64,000 bases of DNA from Nitrobacter sp051535215 (GCF_051535215.1 NZ_JBPPLY010000004.1:1-64000); one strand, 5' to 3'; shown: positions 44,151-53,585, numbered from the stretch's first letter. Made by a program: numbers and translations. The notes: generated by a model from the sequence alone, not told the origin.

Positions 44151-45305
44151 CTAAAGAGCGTGCACGGCGTCGGACAAACGCTCCAGCGCGCTGTCGAGCG
44201 TGGCGTCGGTCTTGGCGAAACAGAAGCGCACCACCGAGGTGACCGCGTCCTGTTCGTAGAATGCCGATACCGGGATCGCCGCGACCTTGTGGTCTGTCAC
44301 GATGCGTCTGCAAAACGCTTCATCGGTTTCATTGAGGCCGAGCGGCGCGAGATCGACCGTCAGGAAATAGGTTCCTTGCGAGGCCAGCACCGGAAATCCG
44401 ATGTCCTCGAGTCCGCGAGTCAGGCGATCGCGGCGTCGCGCCAGATCGCTACGCATCGCGAGAAAGAAATCGTCCGGCTTGGCGAGGCCGCGAGCGACCG
44501 CAGCCTGAAGGTTGGGCGGCGTTGTGAAGGTCAGAAACTGATGCACCTTCGCGGTCACTTTCAGCAGTGGCGGCGCGGCGCAGACGAACCCGACCTTCCA
44601 GCCCGTCAGCGAAAATATCTTCCCGGCCGAGCCGATCTTGATGGTGCGCTCGCGCATGCCGGGAATCGTGATCAGCGGGATATGTTCGCGGCCGTCGAAG
44701 ACGACGTGCTCCCAGACCTCGTCGCAGATCGCGATCGCGTCGAATTCCTGGCAAAACCGCGCCAGCAATTCCAGGTCCTCGCGCGGATAAACCACCGCGG
44801 CGGGATTGAGCGGATTGTTGAAGACAACCGCTTTCGTCTTGTGCGTGAAGGCGGCGCGAAGCGCGTCTTCCGTCAATCGCCAGTGCGGCGGCTCCAGCCG
44901 CACCAGCCGCGGAACTCCGCCGGCCTGCCTGATGATGGGAAGATAGGAGTCGTAAACCGGCTGAAAGACAATGACCTCGTCGCCGGGCTCGACCACGGCA
45001 AGGATCGCGCTCGTCAGCGCCTCGGTGCCGCCCGAGGTGACCATGACCTCGCTCACCGGATCGAGCGACAATTGGTGCCAGTGCCCGTAATGCGCGGCGA
45101 TCGCCTGACGCAACTGCGGGATTCCCATCATCGACGGATACTGGTTGTAGCCGTCGAGAACGGCATCAGCCGCCGCGCGCCGGATATCCTCCGGACCCGG
45201 ATCGTCGGGAAAGCCCTGCCCGAGGTTGATGGCATCGTTGTCGCGCGCGAGTTGCGACATCGTCTCGAAGATCGTGACCGGAAGGCCTGCGAAGACCTTG
45301 TTCAT
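44151..45305 (-). CDS. Class I/II PLP-dependent aminotransferase
   Basis: A fold-type I aminotransferase (384 aa). INLGQGFPDDPGPEDIRRAA and YNQYPSMMGIPQLRQAIAAH open the protein, FNNPLNPAAVVY and CDEVWEHVVFD supply cofactor contacts, and the PLP Lys is in GSAGKIFSLTGWKVG (about residue 235). The overall pattern is that of the YbdL/KAT group (methionine, kynurenine or branched substrates). ATG 45305 gives the usual N-terminus MNKVFAGLPVTIFE; a TTG four codons upstream is possible. Downstream comes a polyamine-type binding protein, upstream a rhodanese. Confidence 0.9.
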   Translation of the reverse strand: MNKVFAGLPVTIFETMSQLARDNDAINLGQGFPDDPGPEDIRRAAADAVLDGYNQYPSMMGIPQLRQAIAAHYGHWHQLSLDPVSEVMVTSGGTEALTSAILAVVEPGDEVIVFQPVYDSYLPIIRQAGGVPRLVRLEPPHWRLTEDALRAAFTHKTKAVVFNNPLNPAAVVYPREDLELLARFCQEFDAIAICDEVWEHVVFDGREHIPLITIPGMRERTIKIGSAGKIFSLTGWKVGFVCAAPPLLKVTAKVHQFLTFTTPPNLQAAVARGLAKPDDFFLAMRSDLARRRDRLTRGLEDIGFPVLASQGTYFLTVDLAPLGLNETDEAFCRRIVTDHKVAAIPVSAFYEQDAVTSVVRFCFAKTDATLDSALERLSDAVHAL

Positions 45306-45320
45306 CGAAGGCGTCAAATC

Positions 45321-45656
45321 TCAACCGCCGGTTCGCGTCGGCAGCCCTACCGCTTTCCACCCCAGGATTCCGCCGGCGAGATGCTTGTCATAGGCAAGGC
45401 CGTCAGCCTGCGCCATCATCGACGCCGTCACCGAGCGCTTGCCCGAACGGCAGGCGAACACCACCTGCTTGCCTTGCGGATCGGGAATAGCCTTGGGATC
45501 GAAGACCGACAAGGCGACGACGGTCGCGTCCGGAAAAGCCTCCGCCGCGACCTCGTTGGGCTCGCGGACGTCAACCAGCAGATAGCGTCCCTCGGCAACG
45601 CCTTTCGAGACGTCTTCCGGCGTCAGGTCGTGAACGACAAAATTCTGATCCGCCAA
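45321..45656 (-). CDS. Rhodanese-like domain protein
   Basis: A single-domain rhodanese (111 aa), a sulfur carrier or thiosulfate sulfurtransferase. The domain shows YLLVDVREPNEVAAEAFPDA and the active loop VVFACRSGKRSVTA with the catalytic Cys, closing with HLAGGILGWKAVGLP. TTG at 45656 is chosen because a strong site, GAGGAGG, lies five bases before it; in-frame ATGs upstream (45689, 45758) lack one. It is 15 bases from the aminotransferase gene, probably one operon. Confidence 0.87.
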   Translation of the reverse strand: MADQNFVVHDLTPEDVSKGVAEGRYLLVDVREPNEVAAEAFPDATVVALSVFDPKAIPDPQGKQVVFACRSGKRSVTASMMAQADGLAYDKHLAGGILGWKAVGLPTRTGG

Positions 45657-45762
45657 CGCAACCTCCTCGTACTTTGCATTCAGGCGCATGCACGCCGATT
45701 TTCGTCCGCTTTCCGGCCGCGCAAGGTCGCCCCTTGGGCCGATAAAATCAAGCGCCACTCAC

Positions 45763-47688
45763 CTAAATGCTGATTTGCGTCCCCACTTCGACGACCCGCC
45801 CGGTCGGAATCTGGAAGTAATCGGTCGCATCGTTGGCGGATCGGCTCAGCGCGAGGAACAGGCGGTCCTGCCAGAGCGGCATCACGGAGCGTGCAGCCGG
45901 TTTGAGTGTGCGTCGCGACAGGAAGAACGAGGTCGCCATGATATCGAACTGCCAGCCGAGCTTCCGCGCGATGGCGAGCGCCTTCGGCACGTTGGGACTT
46001 TCCATGAAACCGAAGCGCAACGTCACGCGCGAAAACGTGGCGCTGATCTGCTCCAGCCGCACCCGGTCGCGAACCTCGATACGCGGCGTCTGCGCTGTCT
46101 CGATGGTGAGGATGACGTTTTTCTCGTGAAGCACCTTGTAGTGCTTCAGGCTATGCATCAGCGCGGCGGGAGCGAAATCCGGATCGCTGGTCAGAAACAC
46201 GGCGGTCCCGGGAACGCGGTGCGGCGGCCGCTTTTCCAGCATCTCCACCAGTTCGAGCAGCGGAAATTCGAGCTTGCGGGATTTCTCGAACAAGAGCCGG
46301 CTGCCGCGACGCCACGTATACATCAGCAGCATCACCGCCCCGCCAAGCGCGAGCGGCATCCAGCCGCCCTCGAAGACCTTCAGCAGATTCGCCGAGAGGA
46401 ACGTGAGATCGAGCAGCAGGAACGGCGCGATCAGCGCGGCGGCGGCGAGCGCCGGCCAGTTCCAGACTTTCCAGATGACGACGAATCCCATCATCGCGGT
46501 GACGACCATCGTTCCCGTAACGGAAATGCCGTAGGCGGAGGCCAGCGCGCTTGACGAACGGAACATCAGCACCAGCAGCACGACGCTGACCACGAGCATC
46601 ATGTTGACGCGAGGCATGTAGATCTGTCCGGAGTGCTCTTCCGAGGTGTGACGGATTTCAAATCGCGGCAACAGTCCGAGCTGGGTCGCCTGACGCGTCA
46701 ACGAATAGGCGCCGGTGATAACGGCCTGGCTTGCGATCACCGTCGCGATCGTGGCCATGACCACGACCGGCACGAGCGACCACGCCGGAAACAGCAGAAA
46801 GAAAGGATTTTCGATCGCTTCTGGATGGGCGATCACCAGCGCGCCTTGTCCGAGATAGTTCAGCACGAGCGAGGGCAGCACGATCGCGAGCCAGGCGGTC
46901 TGAATCGGCCGTTTGCCGAAATGGCCGAGATCGGCATAAAGCGCCTCCGCTCCGGTGACCGCCAGAAACACGGCGCCCAGCGTGACGAACCCGATGACGC
47001 CATGATGAACCATGAAACCGATGGCATGGAGCGGATTGAAGGCCAGCAGAACCTCGGGATGTTTTGCGACCTGTGGAATGGCCGCTGCCGCGATCACGAC
47101 GAACCAGACGCACATCACGGGTCCGAAGAAAGCGGCGACGCGAGCCGTTCCCCGCGACTGAACCGCAAACAGCGCCAGCAGGATCACCACCGTAATCGGT
47201 ACGACATAGTGGTCCAGCGCCGAGGTCGTCAGCTTGATGCCTTCGATGGCCGACAGCACCGAAAGCGCCGGCGTAATCACGGCGTCCCCGTAGAACAGCG
47301 CGCCGCCGATGATGCCGAGCAGCACGATGACGGTCCCGCTCCGGCTCGCGGCGCGTTGCGCCAGCGCCATCAGCGCCAGGATTCCGCCCTCGCCGTGGTT
47401 GTCCGCCCGCAGCAGGATCAGGACGTATTTGAGCGTCACCACCACGATGAGCGCCCAGAGGATCAGCGAAAGCACGCCCAGCACGGCGGCCGGGTCGGTT
47501 CCATTTCCTGCCCCACCGGCGGCAACGACCGCCTCCCGTAGCGCGTAAAGCGGGCTGGTGCCGATGTCGCCATAGACCACCCCGATGCTGCCCAGCATCA
47601 GCGCCTGAAAGCCGGCCGTGGAGTGGGCGTCACCGGATCCATTCGCCGCCGGCACCGCCGAGGCTGAACTTGCACCGTCGCTTGTCAT
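45763..47688 (-). CDS. kup: Kup-type potassium uptake protein (paralogue 1)
   Basis: A KUP/HAK/KT potassium transporter (641 aa), a K+/H+ symporter of the inner membrane. About twelve membrane helices lie in residues 20-460, with LGSIGVVYGDIGTSPLYALR at the start and SVLSAIEGIKLTTSALDHYV; a cytoplasmic C-terminal domain follows. The ATG at 47688 has GAGG upstream; two adjacent ATGs at 47718/47721 are in frame. A second kup lies directly upstream in tandem (47818-49722). Confidence 0.95.
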   Translation of the reverse strand: MTSDGASSASAVPAANGSGDAHSTAGFQALMLGSIGVVYGDIGTSPLYALREAVVAAGGAGNGTDPAAVLGVLSLILWALIVVVTLKYVLILLRADNHGEGGILALMALAQRAASRSGTVIVLLGIIGGALFYGDAVITPALSVLSAIEGIKLTTSALDHYVVPITVVILLALFAVQSRGTARVAAFFGPVMCVWFVVIAAAAIPQVAKHPEVLLAFNPLHAIGFMVHHGVIGFVTLGAVFLAVTGAEALYADLGHFGKRPIQTAWLAIVLPSLVLNYLGQGALVIAHPEAIENPFFLLFPAWSLVPVVVMATIATVIASQAVITGAYSLTRQATQLGLLPRFEIRHTSEEHSGQIYMPRVNMMLVVSVVLLVLMFRSSSALASAYGISVTGTMVVTAMMGFVVIWKVWNWPALAAAALIAPFLLLDLTFLSANLLKVFEGGWMPLALGGAVMLLMYTWRRGSRLLFEKSRKLEFPLLELVEMLEKRPPHRVPGTAVFLTSDPDFAPAALMHSLKHYKVLHEKNVILTIETAQTPRIEVRDRVRLEQISATFSRVTLRFGFMESPNVPKALAIARKLGWQFDIMATSFFLSRRTLKPAARSVMPLWQDRLFLALSRSANDATDYFQIPTGRVVEVGTQISI

Positions 47689-47817
47689 GGATGAGACCTC
47701 GAGGTCCTTGCGCTGCATCATGCGAAGCGCCGGGGCTTATAAGTCCGCGCCGTCACGCATGACCTATTCTGATTTCAGACTTCAGCTATGCAATAAACGC
47801 ATGAAGAAGTCTGGCGA

Positions 47818-49722
47818 TCAAATTATGACCTGCGTACCGACCTCGACGACCCGCCCGGTCGGAATCTGAAAATAATCGGTCGCATCGTTGGCGGAGCGAC
47901 TCAGCGCGATGAACAGGCGATCCTGCCAGAGCGGCATACCCGAATGCGCGGACGGCTTCAGCGACCGCCGCGAGACAAAAAACGACGTCGCCATGATGTC
48001 GAACTGCCAGCCGAGCTTGCGCGCGATCGCCAGCCCCTTCGGAACATTGGGGGATTCCATGAACCCGAAGCGGAGACTGACGGTCGAGAACTTCTCGCTG
48101 ATCGTTTCCATGCGAACCCGATCGCCGGGATCGACACGCGGCGTCTGCGCGGTCTCGATGGTGAGGATGACGTTGTGCTCGTGAAGAACCTTGTTGTGCT
48201 TGAGATTGTGCAGCAACGCGGTCGGCACGAAATTCGGATCGCTGGTCAGAAACACCGCAGTACCCTTGACGATATGCGGCGGCCGCTTTTCAAGACTCTT
48301 GATGAGATCGAGCAGCGGCACTTCGGTGCGCCGGGTCTTCTTGACAAGGATGGCCGTACCGCGGCGCCACGTCCATATCAGCACCACCATGGTGAAGCCG
48401 AACAGAAGCGGCACCCAGGCGCCATCGAGCAGCTTGAGAAGATTGGCGCTGAAAAACATCATGTCGACGGCGACAAGCGGAACGACCAGAGCGGCGGCCG
48501 TCGCCGCCCGCCAATTCCACAGTTTCCAGATGACGACAAAACCCATGATGCCATCGGCGACCATCGTCGTGGACACCGCGATCCCGTAGGCCGATGCGAG
48601 CCCGCTCGAGGTGCGGAACAGCAGCACCAGCAACAGCACGCCGATCAGCAGCAGCAAGTTGACACGCGGCAGATAGATCTGGCCGGCATGGGTCTCAGAG
48701 GTGTAGCGGACCTCGAAACGCGGCAACAGGCCGAGTTGCACGGCCTGGCGAATGAGCGAATAGGCGCCGGTAATGACGGCCTGGCTCGCGATCACCGTCG
48801 CCGCGGTTGCGAGAACGACCAGCGGCAGGATCATCGGCGCCGGCGCCAGGCGGTAGAAGGTGTTCTCGATCGCGTCGGGATGGGCGAGGATCAGTGCACC
48901 CTGTCCGAAATAGTTCAGCAGCAACGCCGGCAGCACCAGACAGAACCAGGCGGCCTGGATTGGTTTGCGGCCGAAATGGCCGAGGTCGGCATACAGCGCC
49001 TCGCCGCCCGTGACCGACAGAAAGACCAGCCCCATGATAACGAGGCCGATCAGGCCATGGTTGAGCAGGAAGTGAATGGCGTGCCAGGGATTGACCGCCA
49101 ACAGCACGCTCGGGTCTTCGTGGATGTGCAGGACGCCAAGAACCGCAATGGTCACGAACCACAGCGCCATTACCGGAGCGAACGCCGAGGCGACGCGCGC
49201 GGTGCCGCGACTCTGCACCGCGAAAAGCACGACCAGGATCAGCATCGTCAGCGGGACGACGTAATGGTCGAGCCCGGGCGCTGCGAGCTTCAATCCTTCG
49301 ACCGCGGAGAGCACCGAGATCGCCGGCGTGATCATGGAGTCGCCGATGAACATCGAAGCGCCAACCACGCCCAGCGCCAGCAGGAGCACGCTTCTGCGCC
49401 CCAGCGCCCGCTGCCCCAGCGCCATCAGCGAGAGCGTGCCGCCCTCCCCGTTGTTGTCGGCTCGCAGCAGCAGGAGAACGTACTTGGCGGTGACGACGAT
49501 GAACAGCGACCACAGGATCAATGACAGCACGCCGAGCACGATCACCGGCGTCACCGTTCCCTGCTGCGCGGCATGATTGACGGCCTCGCGAAACGCATAG
49601 AGGGGCGAGGTCCCGATATCGCCAAAGACCACACCAATGCTTCCAAGCGTCAGCGGCCAGAAGCCGGTCGTATTGGCCGAAGCCTCGCCAGTGGCTTCGG
49701 CGGGTGGATCGCTGACGGCCAT
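47818..49722 (-). CDS. kup: Kup-type potassium uptake protein (paralogue 2)
   Basis: A second Kup transporter (634 aa), clearly paralogous to the downstream copy: shared LGSIGVVFGDIGTSPLYAFR, LSAVEGLKLAAPGLDHYVVP and a nearly identical C-terminal end (SANDATDYFQIPTGRVVEVG). The ATG at 49722 is preferred; TTG at 49734 is in frame. The gap between the two kup genes is about 130 bp and AT-richer than its surroundings, so the copies may have separate promoters. Confidence 0.95.
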   Translation of the reverse strand: MAVSDPPAEATGEASANTTGFWPLTLGSIGVVFGDIGTSPLYAFREAVNHAAQQGTVTPVIVLGVLSLILWSLFIVVTAKYVLLLLRADNNGEGGTLSLMALGQRALGRRSVLLLALGVVGASMFIGDSMITPAISVLSAVEGLKLAAPGLDHYVVPLTMLILVVLFAVQSRGTARVASAFAPVMALWFVTIAVLGVLHIHEDPSVLLAVNPWHAIHFLLNHGLIGLVIMGLVFLSVTGGEALYADLGHFGRKPIQAAWFCLVLPALLLNYFGQGALILAHPDAIENTFYRLAPAPMILPLVVLATAATVIASQAVITGAYSLIRQAVQLGLLPRFEVRYTSETHAGQIYLPRVNLLLLIGVLLLVLLFRTSSGLASAYGIAVSTTMVADGIMGFVVIWKLWNWRAATAAALVVPLVAVDMMFFSANLLKLLDGAWVPLLFGFTMVVLIWTWRRGTAILVKKTRRTEVPLLDLIKSLEKRPPHIVKGTAVFLTSDPNFVPTALLHNLKHNKVLHEHNVILTIETAQTPRVDPGDRVRMETISEKFSTVSLRFGFMESPNVPKGLAIARKLGWQFDIMATSFFVSRRSLKPSAHSGMPLWQDRLFIALSRSANDATDYFQIPTGRVVEVGTQVII

Positions 49723-49858
49723 GGTCTCTTGCAACGCTCTGGTGATGGTTTCGATCCGGGGCTATCGCCCACAAGCACCGGGCCGTCAATCCGAGGAATA
49801 GCATTGACAGATCGGTCTGGCAGCAATCCCGCTTACGGTAAAATAGTACTTCAGAAAA

Positions 49859-50689
49859 TCAAGGTTTCAGATTCGGAGGCAACGGCGGCGCCTCGCGCAT
49901 CAGGGTGATGGTCACCCGCCGGTTCGCCGCCAGCGAGGGATCGTCCGGAAACAGAGGCATGCTGTCCGATTTGCCCGACACGGCGAAGATGTGACTCGAC
50001 GGCAAGCCCTCCCGCTCCAGGATCTGGCGAACGGCGTTGGCGCGGTCGGCAGAGAGGTCGAAGCCGTCATAATCGCTGCGCGAGGGCACGAAGGTCGATG
50101 AGGTATGGCCGGTGATCGAAATCCGCAAAGGCGTCGCCTTGAGCGGAGCCGCGAGCTTTCTGATCAGCATGCGCGTGCGTTCGTAAGGCTCCTTGGAGCC
50201 GTCGGCGAACATCGATCGTCCGTCCTGGTCGACGATCTCCAGGTTGAGGCCTTCCTTGGTCTCCTCGAACATGATGTGCTTGGAAAGCTCGGTCAGTTCC
50301 GGCATGTCCTGCAGCGCCTGCCGGAGCGATGCAGATGCGAGCGCGAACTCGCGATCCGTCTCGAGGCGCGCGCCGGCGGTCTTGGACCGCTCCTGCTCGT
50401 TGGGGGTCGGAGTGGTAGAGGTTTCCTCCGGCGGGACGTGCGCGGCGTTCTTCAATTTCGGCCGCGTCGGCAGGCCGTCCGATTCGACGATTCCGGAATA
50501 TCGCACCTCGGTCTGGGAGCCGAAGGCGTCGCGCATCGAGCCGGCGACGATCTTGAGTTTTTGATTGTCCATTGTGGAGAACGCGACGAGCATCACGAAG
50601 AAGCTCATCATCAGGCCCATCAGATCGGCGAACGTGACGAACCAGCCGTGCCCGCCGCCATGCGCATCGCCGCGTTTTTTCTTGGCCAT
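49859..50689 (-). CDS. motB: MotB-like flagellar motor/OmpA domain protein
   Basis: The peptidoglycan-anchored stator partner of MotA (276 aa). The N-terminus GGGHGWFVTFADLMGLMMSF places the proton-binding Asp at the start of the single membrane helix. A linker (about 55-125) precedes the OmpA-like domain: LRISITGHTSSTF, GFDLSADRANAVRQILEREG and NRRVTITLMR. It follows motA by 58 bases, a gap that contains a short palindromic repeat. Closely related TolR/MotB-type proteins exist, but the MotA next door supports a motor stator. Confidence 0.9.
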   Translation of the reverse strand: MAKKKRGDAHGGGHGWFVTFADLMGLMMSFFVMLVAFSTMDNQKLKIVAGSMRDAFGSQTEVRYSGIVESDGLPTRPKLKNAAHVPPEETSTTPTPNEQERSKTAGARLETDREFALASASLRQALQDMPELTELSKHIMFEETKEGLNLEIVDQDGRSMFADGSKEPYERTRMLIRKLAAPLKATPLRISITGHTSSTFVPSRSDYDGFDLSADRANAVRQILEREGLPSSHIFAVSGKSDSMPLFPDDPSLAANRRVTITLMREAPPLPPNLKP

Positions 50690-50709
50690 CGCCGATTCCC
50701 CGACTCACG

Positions 50710-50749
50710 CGTATTCCGCAAAAGCGGCTACCGGTTTTGCGATCCGATC
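50710..50749. repeat. Short ACCGGT-centred palindrome between motA and motB
   Basis: CGCAAAAGCGGCTACCGGTT followed by TTGCG forms an imperfect palindrome with the same centre as the other repeats of this window. The flanks are shorter and it lacks the accessory hairpin. Confidence 0.5.
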
Positions 50750-51521
50750 ACGCAGGAACCGGCTCGCCCTCCTCCTGGCGATGCTTCTCCGGCAGATAGG
50801 CCAGCAGCATTTCGCGCACCAGCGCCGGACTCTTGGAATCCCGGATCATCAGGATGCCGTCGATGATCAACGTGCGATTGGTTTCCTCGTCGAGCAACTT
50901 GCCGTGCAGCTTGTCCGCGATCGGAAGGCAGAACAGGTTGGCGACCAGCGCGCCGTAAAGCGTCGCAAGCAACGCGGTCGCCATGAACGGACCGAGTTTG
51001 GAGGGATCGGTCATGTTGGCGAACATCTGCACCATGCCGATCAGCGTGCCGATCATGCCGAACGCCGGGGCGCAATCGCCGATGGCGCGGTAGATCTTGC
51101 TTCCCTCGTCGAGGTGCATGAGAAAATTGTCGCGATCGCGCTCGAGATTGTCGCGGATGAATTCGAGATCGTAGCCGTCCGCGACGAAACGAATTCCCTT
51201 GGCGAGAAACGGCTCGTTGGTCTCGACTTTTTCGAGACCCACCGGTCCCTGCTTGCGGGCGATCTCGGCGATCCGCGCCAGTTCGTCGACCAGGTCGCGC
51301 GCCGACAGCCGGCTCATGGTGAAGGCGAACTTGGCGCCGAGTGGCAAGCCGTGGAGAATCGCGCCGAGCGGAAAGCGGATCATGGTGGCGGCGGTCGCAC
51401 CACCGAAGATGATGATCATGGCGTGTTCGCTGACGAACATATGGAGATCGCCGCCCATAAAGACCATCACGGCGACTACGAGCATGCCGAAAGCAAGTCC
51501 GGCACCCGTCATGATATCCAT
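50748..51521 (-). CDS. motA: Flagellar motor stator protein MotA
   Basis: A MotA/PomA-type inner-membrane protein (257 aa). It begins MDIMTGAGLAFGMLVVAVMV, followed by SEHAMIIIFGGATAATMIRF, a cytoplasmic charged loop (DELARIAEIARKQGPVGLEK), and the last two membrane helices with APAFGMIGTLIGMVQMFANM and LGPFMATALLATLYGALVAN. ATG 51521 has GGAG six bases upstream; the longer in-frame extension to 51659 is not membrane-like. No flagellin or basal-body genes are nearby. Confidence 0.93.
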   Translation of the reverse strand: MDIMTGAGLAFGMLVVAVMVFMGGDLHMFVSEHAMIIIFGGATAATMIRFPLGAILHGLPLGAKFAFTMSRLSARDLVDELARIAEIARKQGPVGLEKVETNEPFLAKGIRFVADGYDLEFIRDNLERDRDNFLMHLDEGSKIYRAIGDCAPAFGMIGTLIGMVQMFANMTDPSKLGPFMATALLATLYGALVANLFCLPIADKLHGKLLDEETNRTLIIDGILMIRDSKSPALVREMLLAYLPEKHRQEEGEPVPA

Positions 51522-52122
51522 GGGAAACTCCAACGCACGCGAACCGCCGGCCATCCTGGACGGCGACGCAGCCCGTTCTGAGCCACGCGGCCCAATCCTA
51601 ACTTTGGCGCGATTAAGGACGCGTAAAGCCGGGCACCACTGGCGCAAGCGTCCCGGCAATCAAGTCGGAGGATTGGACGGAGACAGCAACCGCCGTCTCC
51701 AGTTCAAGTCCGGCTGCAACGTCCTGAAACATGAGCCGGATCAAAGACGTGCGCGGCCCGGATAAAGGCCGGCGGAAACGACGGCATTCCCATGAAGGCG
51801 CCCGCAGAAGGGCCCCTGCCCGTCGCGACCAGTCAGAACTCGGCAGCCATCGTGCGATCTTTCAGATGATCTTGCAGGACGATCGCCCCCGAAATCCCTC
51901 TCGACGCCTCGGGGCGGAGCCAACCTCATCCGCCACCCCAGTGGCAAGAGGCGTACGTCCGAACGAGCGATGTGGTCTTTCTGAAATTGATAGACGTCAA
52001 CATCGCCGGCAGATACTATGTAAACTACTTATCGTACGACTCCGAGAGCCGCTCCACCACCCATAACCGGAGAGGCGCTCGGAAAATTGGTGCAAGGGCG
52101 ATCTCTTTGGTCAGGAGCCACC
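51522..52122. other. Divergent intergenic region motA / narK-like gene
   Basis: About 600 bases with no supported gene. The right half holds an FNR/FixK-type box at 51987-52000, with TAAACT at 52021-52026 as a candidate -10 at the spacing of a class II activated promoter. The left half (51522-51900) should contain the motA promoter; no specific motif is recognised. Confidence 0.6.
51987..52000 (+). promoter_or_regulatory. FNR/FixK-type box upstream of the NarK-like gene
   Basis: TTGATAGACGTCAA is a perfect match to the CRP/FNR-superfamily consensus TTGA-N6-TCAA used by FixK2, NnrR and DNR. Its centre lies about 29 bases before the -10-like TAAACT, the geometry of a class II site at -41.5. 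The target starts at 52123. Oxygen- or NO-linked control of the transporter is the simplest reading. Confidence 0.75.
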
Positions 52123-53382
52123 GTGAAAGATTCAGCTTTAGGGGCTAACGTGCCGGCGGCAGAGCCGTCGGGCAACCCGAAGGTTTTATGCATTTCAACC
52201 GTAGCGTTCGCGCTCGGTTTCGCGATCTGGGGAATGTTTTCCGCACTCGCCCCGTTTCTGATTAAATGGTACAGTTTCACGAGCACCCAGGTCTTGATCC
52301 TGGCTGCGATGGAGCCCCTTTTCGCGGCCGCCATCAGCATCCCGCTCGGAATCTGGACCGACAAGTTCGGCGGACGGACGGTTTTCACGATTTTGCTGGT
52401 TTGCCTCTCCGTGGTCCTGATTCTGGGGACTTTCGCCGAGAGCTATATCGCCTTCCTGTTCCTGGGAATGATGCTGGGCCTCGGAGGCGCGAGCTTCGTG
52501 GTCGGCAACGCCCATGTGTCGTCCTGGTACCCCAAATCAAAACAGGGCACGGCGCTGGGTCTCTTTGCTCTGGGTAACGTCGGAATCACGGTCGGCATGA
52601 TGGCCGTCTCGTTCCTCATCACAAACGTGCTGGACACCAGCGATCCGGACGGTTGGCGTCTGATCTTCCCGATCTTCGCCATTCCGACGCTGGGCATGGC
52701 GGCAGTCTACATGTTCTTCACGTCGGATCCGCCGAACCGGAAGCTGAAAAACACCTCGGTCAAGGAAATCTTCGCCGTCTACCGCTCGGGCGTCGTGGTG
52801 TGGCTCGTTCCCGCTCTTTATTGGGTGGCCTTCGGTACGCTCGTTTTCTTCGCGTCGACCATGCCCACTTATCTGGTCGATTTTTGGCACGTCGACCCGA
52901 CGACAGCGGTCGCGGTCTACACGCCGATTCTGGTGGTCTGCGTGGCGATTACAAGACCGCTGGGCGGCTGGCTGGCTGACCGTCGGGACGTTTTCACGCT
53001 GTTGAGCTGGATGTTCGGCGCGATGTCGATCCTCGCCGTGCTGATGGCCATGCAGATTTCGCTGACCGTTCAGTTGTTCGTCATATTCAGCCTTGCCCTG
53101 GTGTCGGGCGCGGCTGCGGCAGCGGTCATCAAGCTGATCCCGATCTACTTTGTCCACGTGGGTGCGGTCAGCGGACTGGCAAAGGCCGCCGGCGCGGCCT
53201 GCGGCTTCACGATGACCTCCATCCTGGCCGCCAGCAAGTTTCTGCTGGGCGGCTATACGATGGGCTTCGTCATCTGGGCGCTGATGAACATCGCCGCGTT
53301 CTACGTCTCGTTCTCGCGAGTGGGTTTCCGGAATGTCAAACCGGTTTCTGCCGCGATCGCGGAGACCGTGCCAGCGCACTAG
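52123..53382 (+). CDS. NarK-like nitrate/nitrite transporter (MFS, NNP family)
   Basis: A 12-helix major facilitator (419 aa) resembling nitrate/nitrite porters. LGIWTDKFGGRTVFTILLV is the loop 2-3 motif, LGLGGASFVVGNAHVSSWYP and KSKQGTALGLFALGNVGITV the first nitrate-signature-like region, GGWLADRRDVFTLLSW the second loop motif, and SGAAAAAVIKLIPIYF the second signature-like helix. GTG 52123 has AGGAG five bases upstream and is preferred to the start at 52087. The FNR/FixK box upstream supports a role in nitrate or nitrite metabolism. The Gly-rich signatures are not exact, so another anion remains possible. Confidence 0.75.
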   Translation: MKDSALGANVPAAEPSGNPKVLCISTVAFALGFAIWGMFSALAPFLIKWYSFTSTQVLILAAMEPLFAAAISIPLGIWTDKFGGRTVFTILLVCLSVVLILGTFAESYIAFLFLGMMLGLGGASFVVGNAHVSSWYPKSKQGTALGLFALGNVGITVGMMAVSFLITNVLDTSDPDGWRLIFPIFAIPTLGMAAVYMFFTSDPPNRKLKNTSVKEIFAVYRSGVVVWLVPALYWVAFGTLVFFASTMPTYLVDFWHVDPTTAVAVYTPILVVCVAITRPLGGWLADRRDVFTLLSWMFGAMSILAVLMAMQISLTVQLFVIFSLALVSGAAAAAVIKLIPIYFVHVGAVSGLAKAAGAACGFTMTSILAASKFLLGGYTMGFVIWALMNIAAFYVSFSRVGFRNVKPVSAAIAETVPAH

Positions 53383-53437
53383 AGCGTTTTCGAGCGAAGT
53401 GGATACCGGTTCGCGTGAAGAAAACGCCTCAAATCAA
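53383..53437. repeat. ACCGGT-centred imperfect palindrome, copy 2
   Basis: GCGTTTTCGAGCGAAGTGG then ATACCGGTTCGCGTGAAG, ending AAAACGCCTCAAATC, begins right after the transporter stop. It is followed at about 53447-53480 by a hairpin with arms GTCTTTCACC and GGTGAAAGAC. It is nearly identical to the core at 54.9 kb and inverted relative to 53.7 kb. Confidence 0.8.
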
Positions 53438-53552
53438 GAAGCTAGCGTCTTTCACCTTTCCATGAAACGGTGAAAGACTCTAAGGGGCCGTTCACGGAGG
53501 TTCGAAAAGAACCAACGCAACGGAAGCGATTTACGTCTAATAGAAACATGGT

Positions 53553-53585
53553 CATGGCCGGGCTTGTCCCGGCCATGTTTTTTTT
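53553..53585 (+). terminator. Strong hairpin plus T-run (terminator or dispersed palindrome)
   Basis: Arms CATGGCCGGG and CCCGGCCATG form a 10-bp stem around CTTGT, followed by eight T residues. It has all features of a rho-independent terminator, though it is 170 bases past the transporter stop. Very similar GGCCGGGCTTGTCCCGGCC palindromes recur in Bradyrhizobium genomes, so it may also be a repeat copy. Confidence 0.75.

Noticed and set aside
43446..45773. A 775-codon plus-strand open frame
   Set aside because: It is antisense to the binding protein, aminotransferase and rhodanese genes, all with clear motifs. Its translation is Arg/His-rich with no domain, as expected for the reverse frame of high-GC coding DNA.
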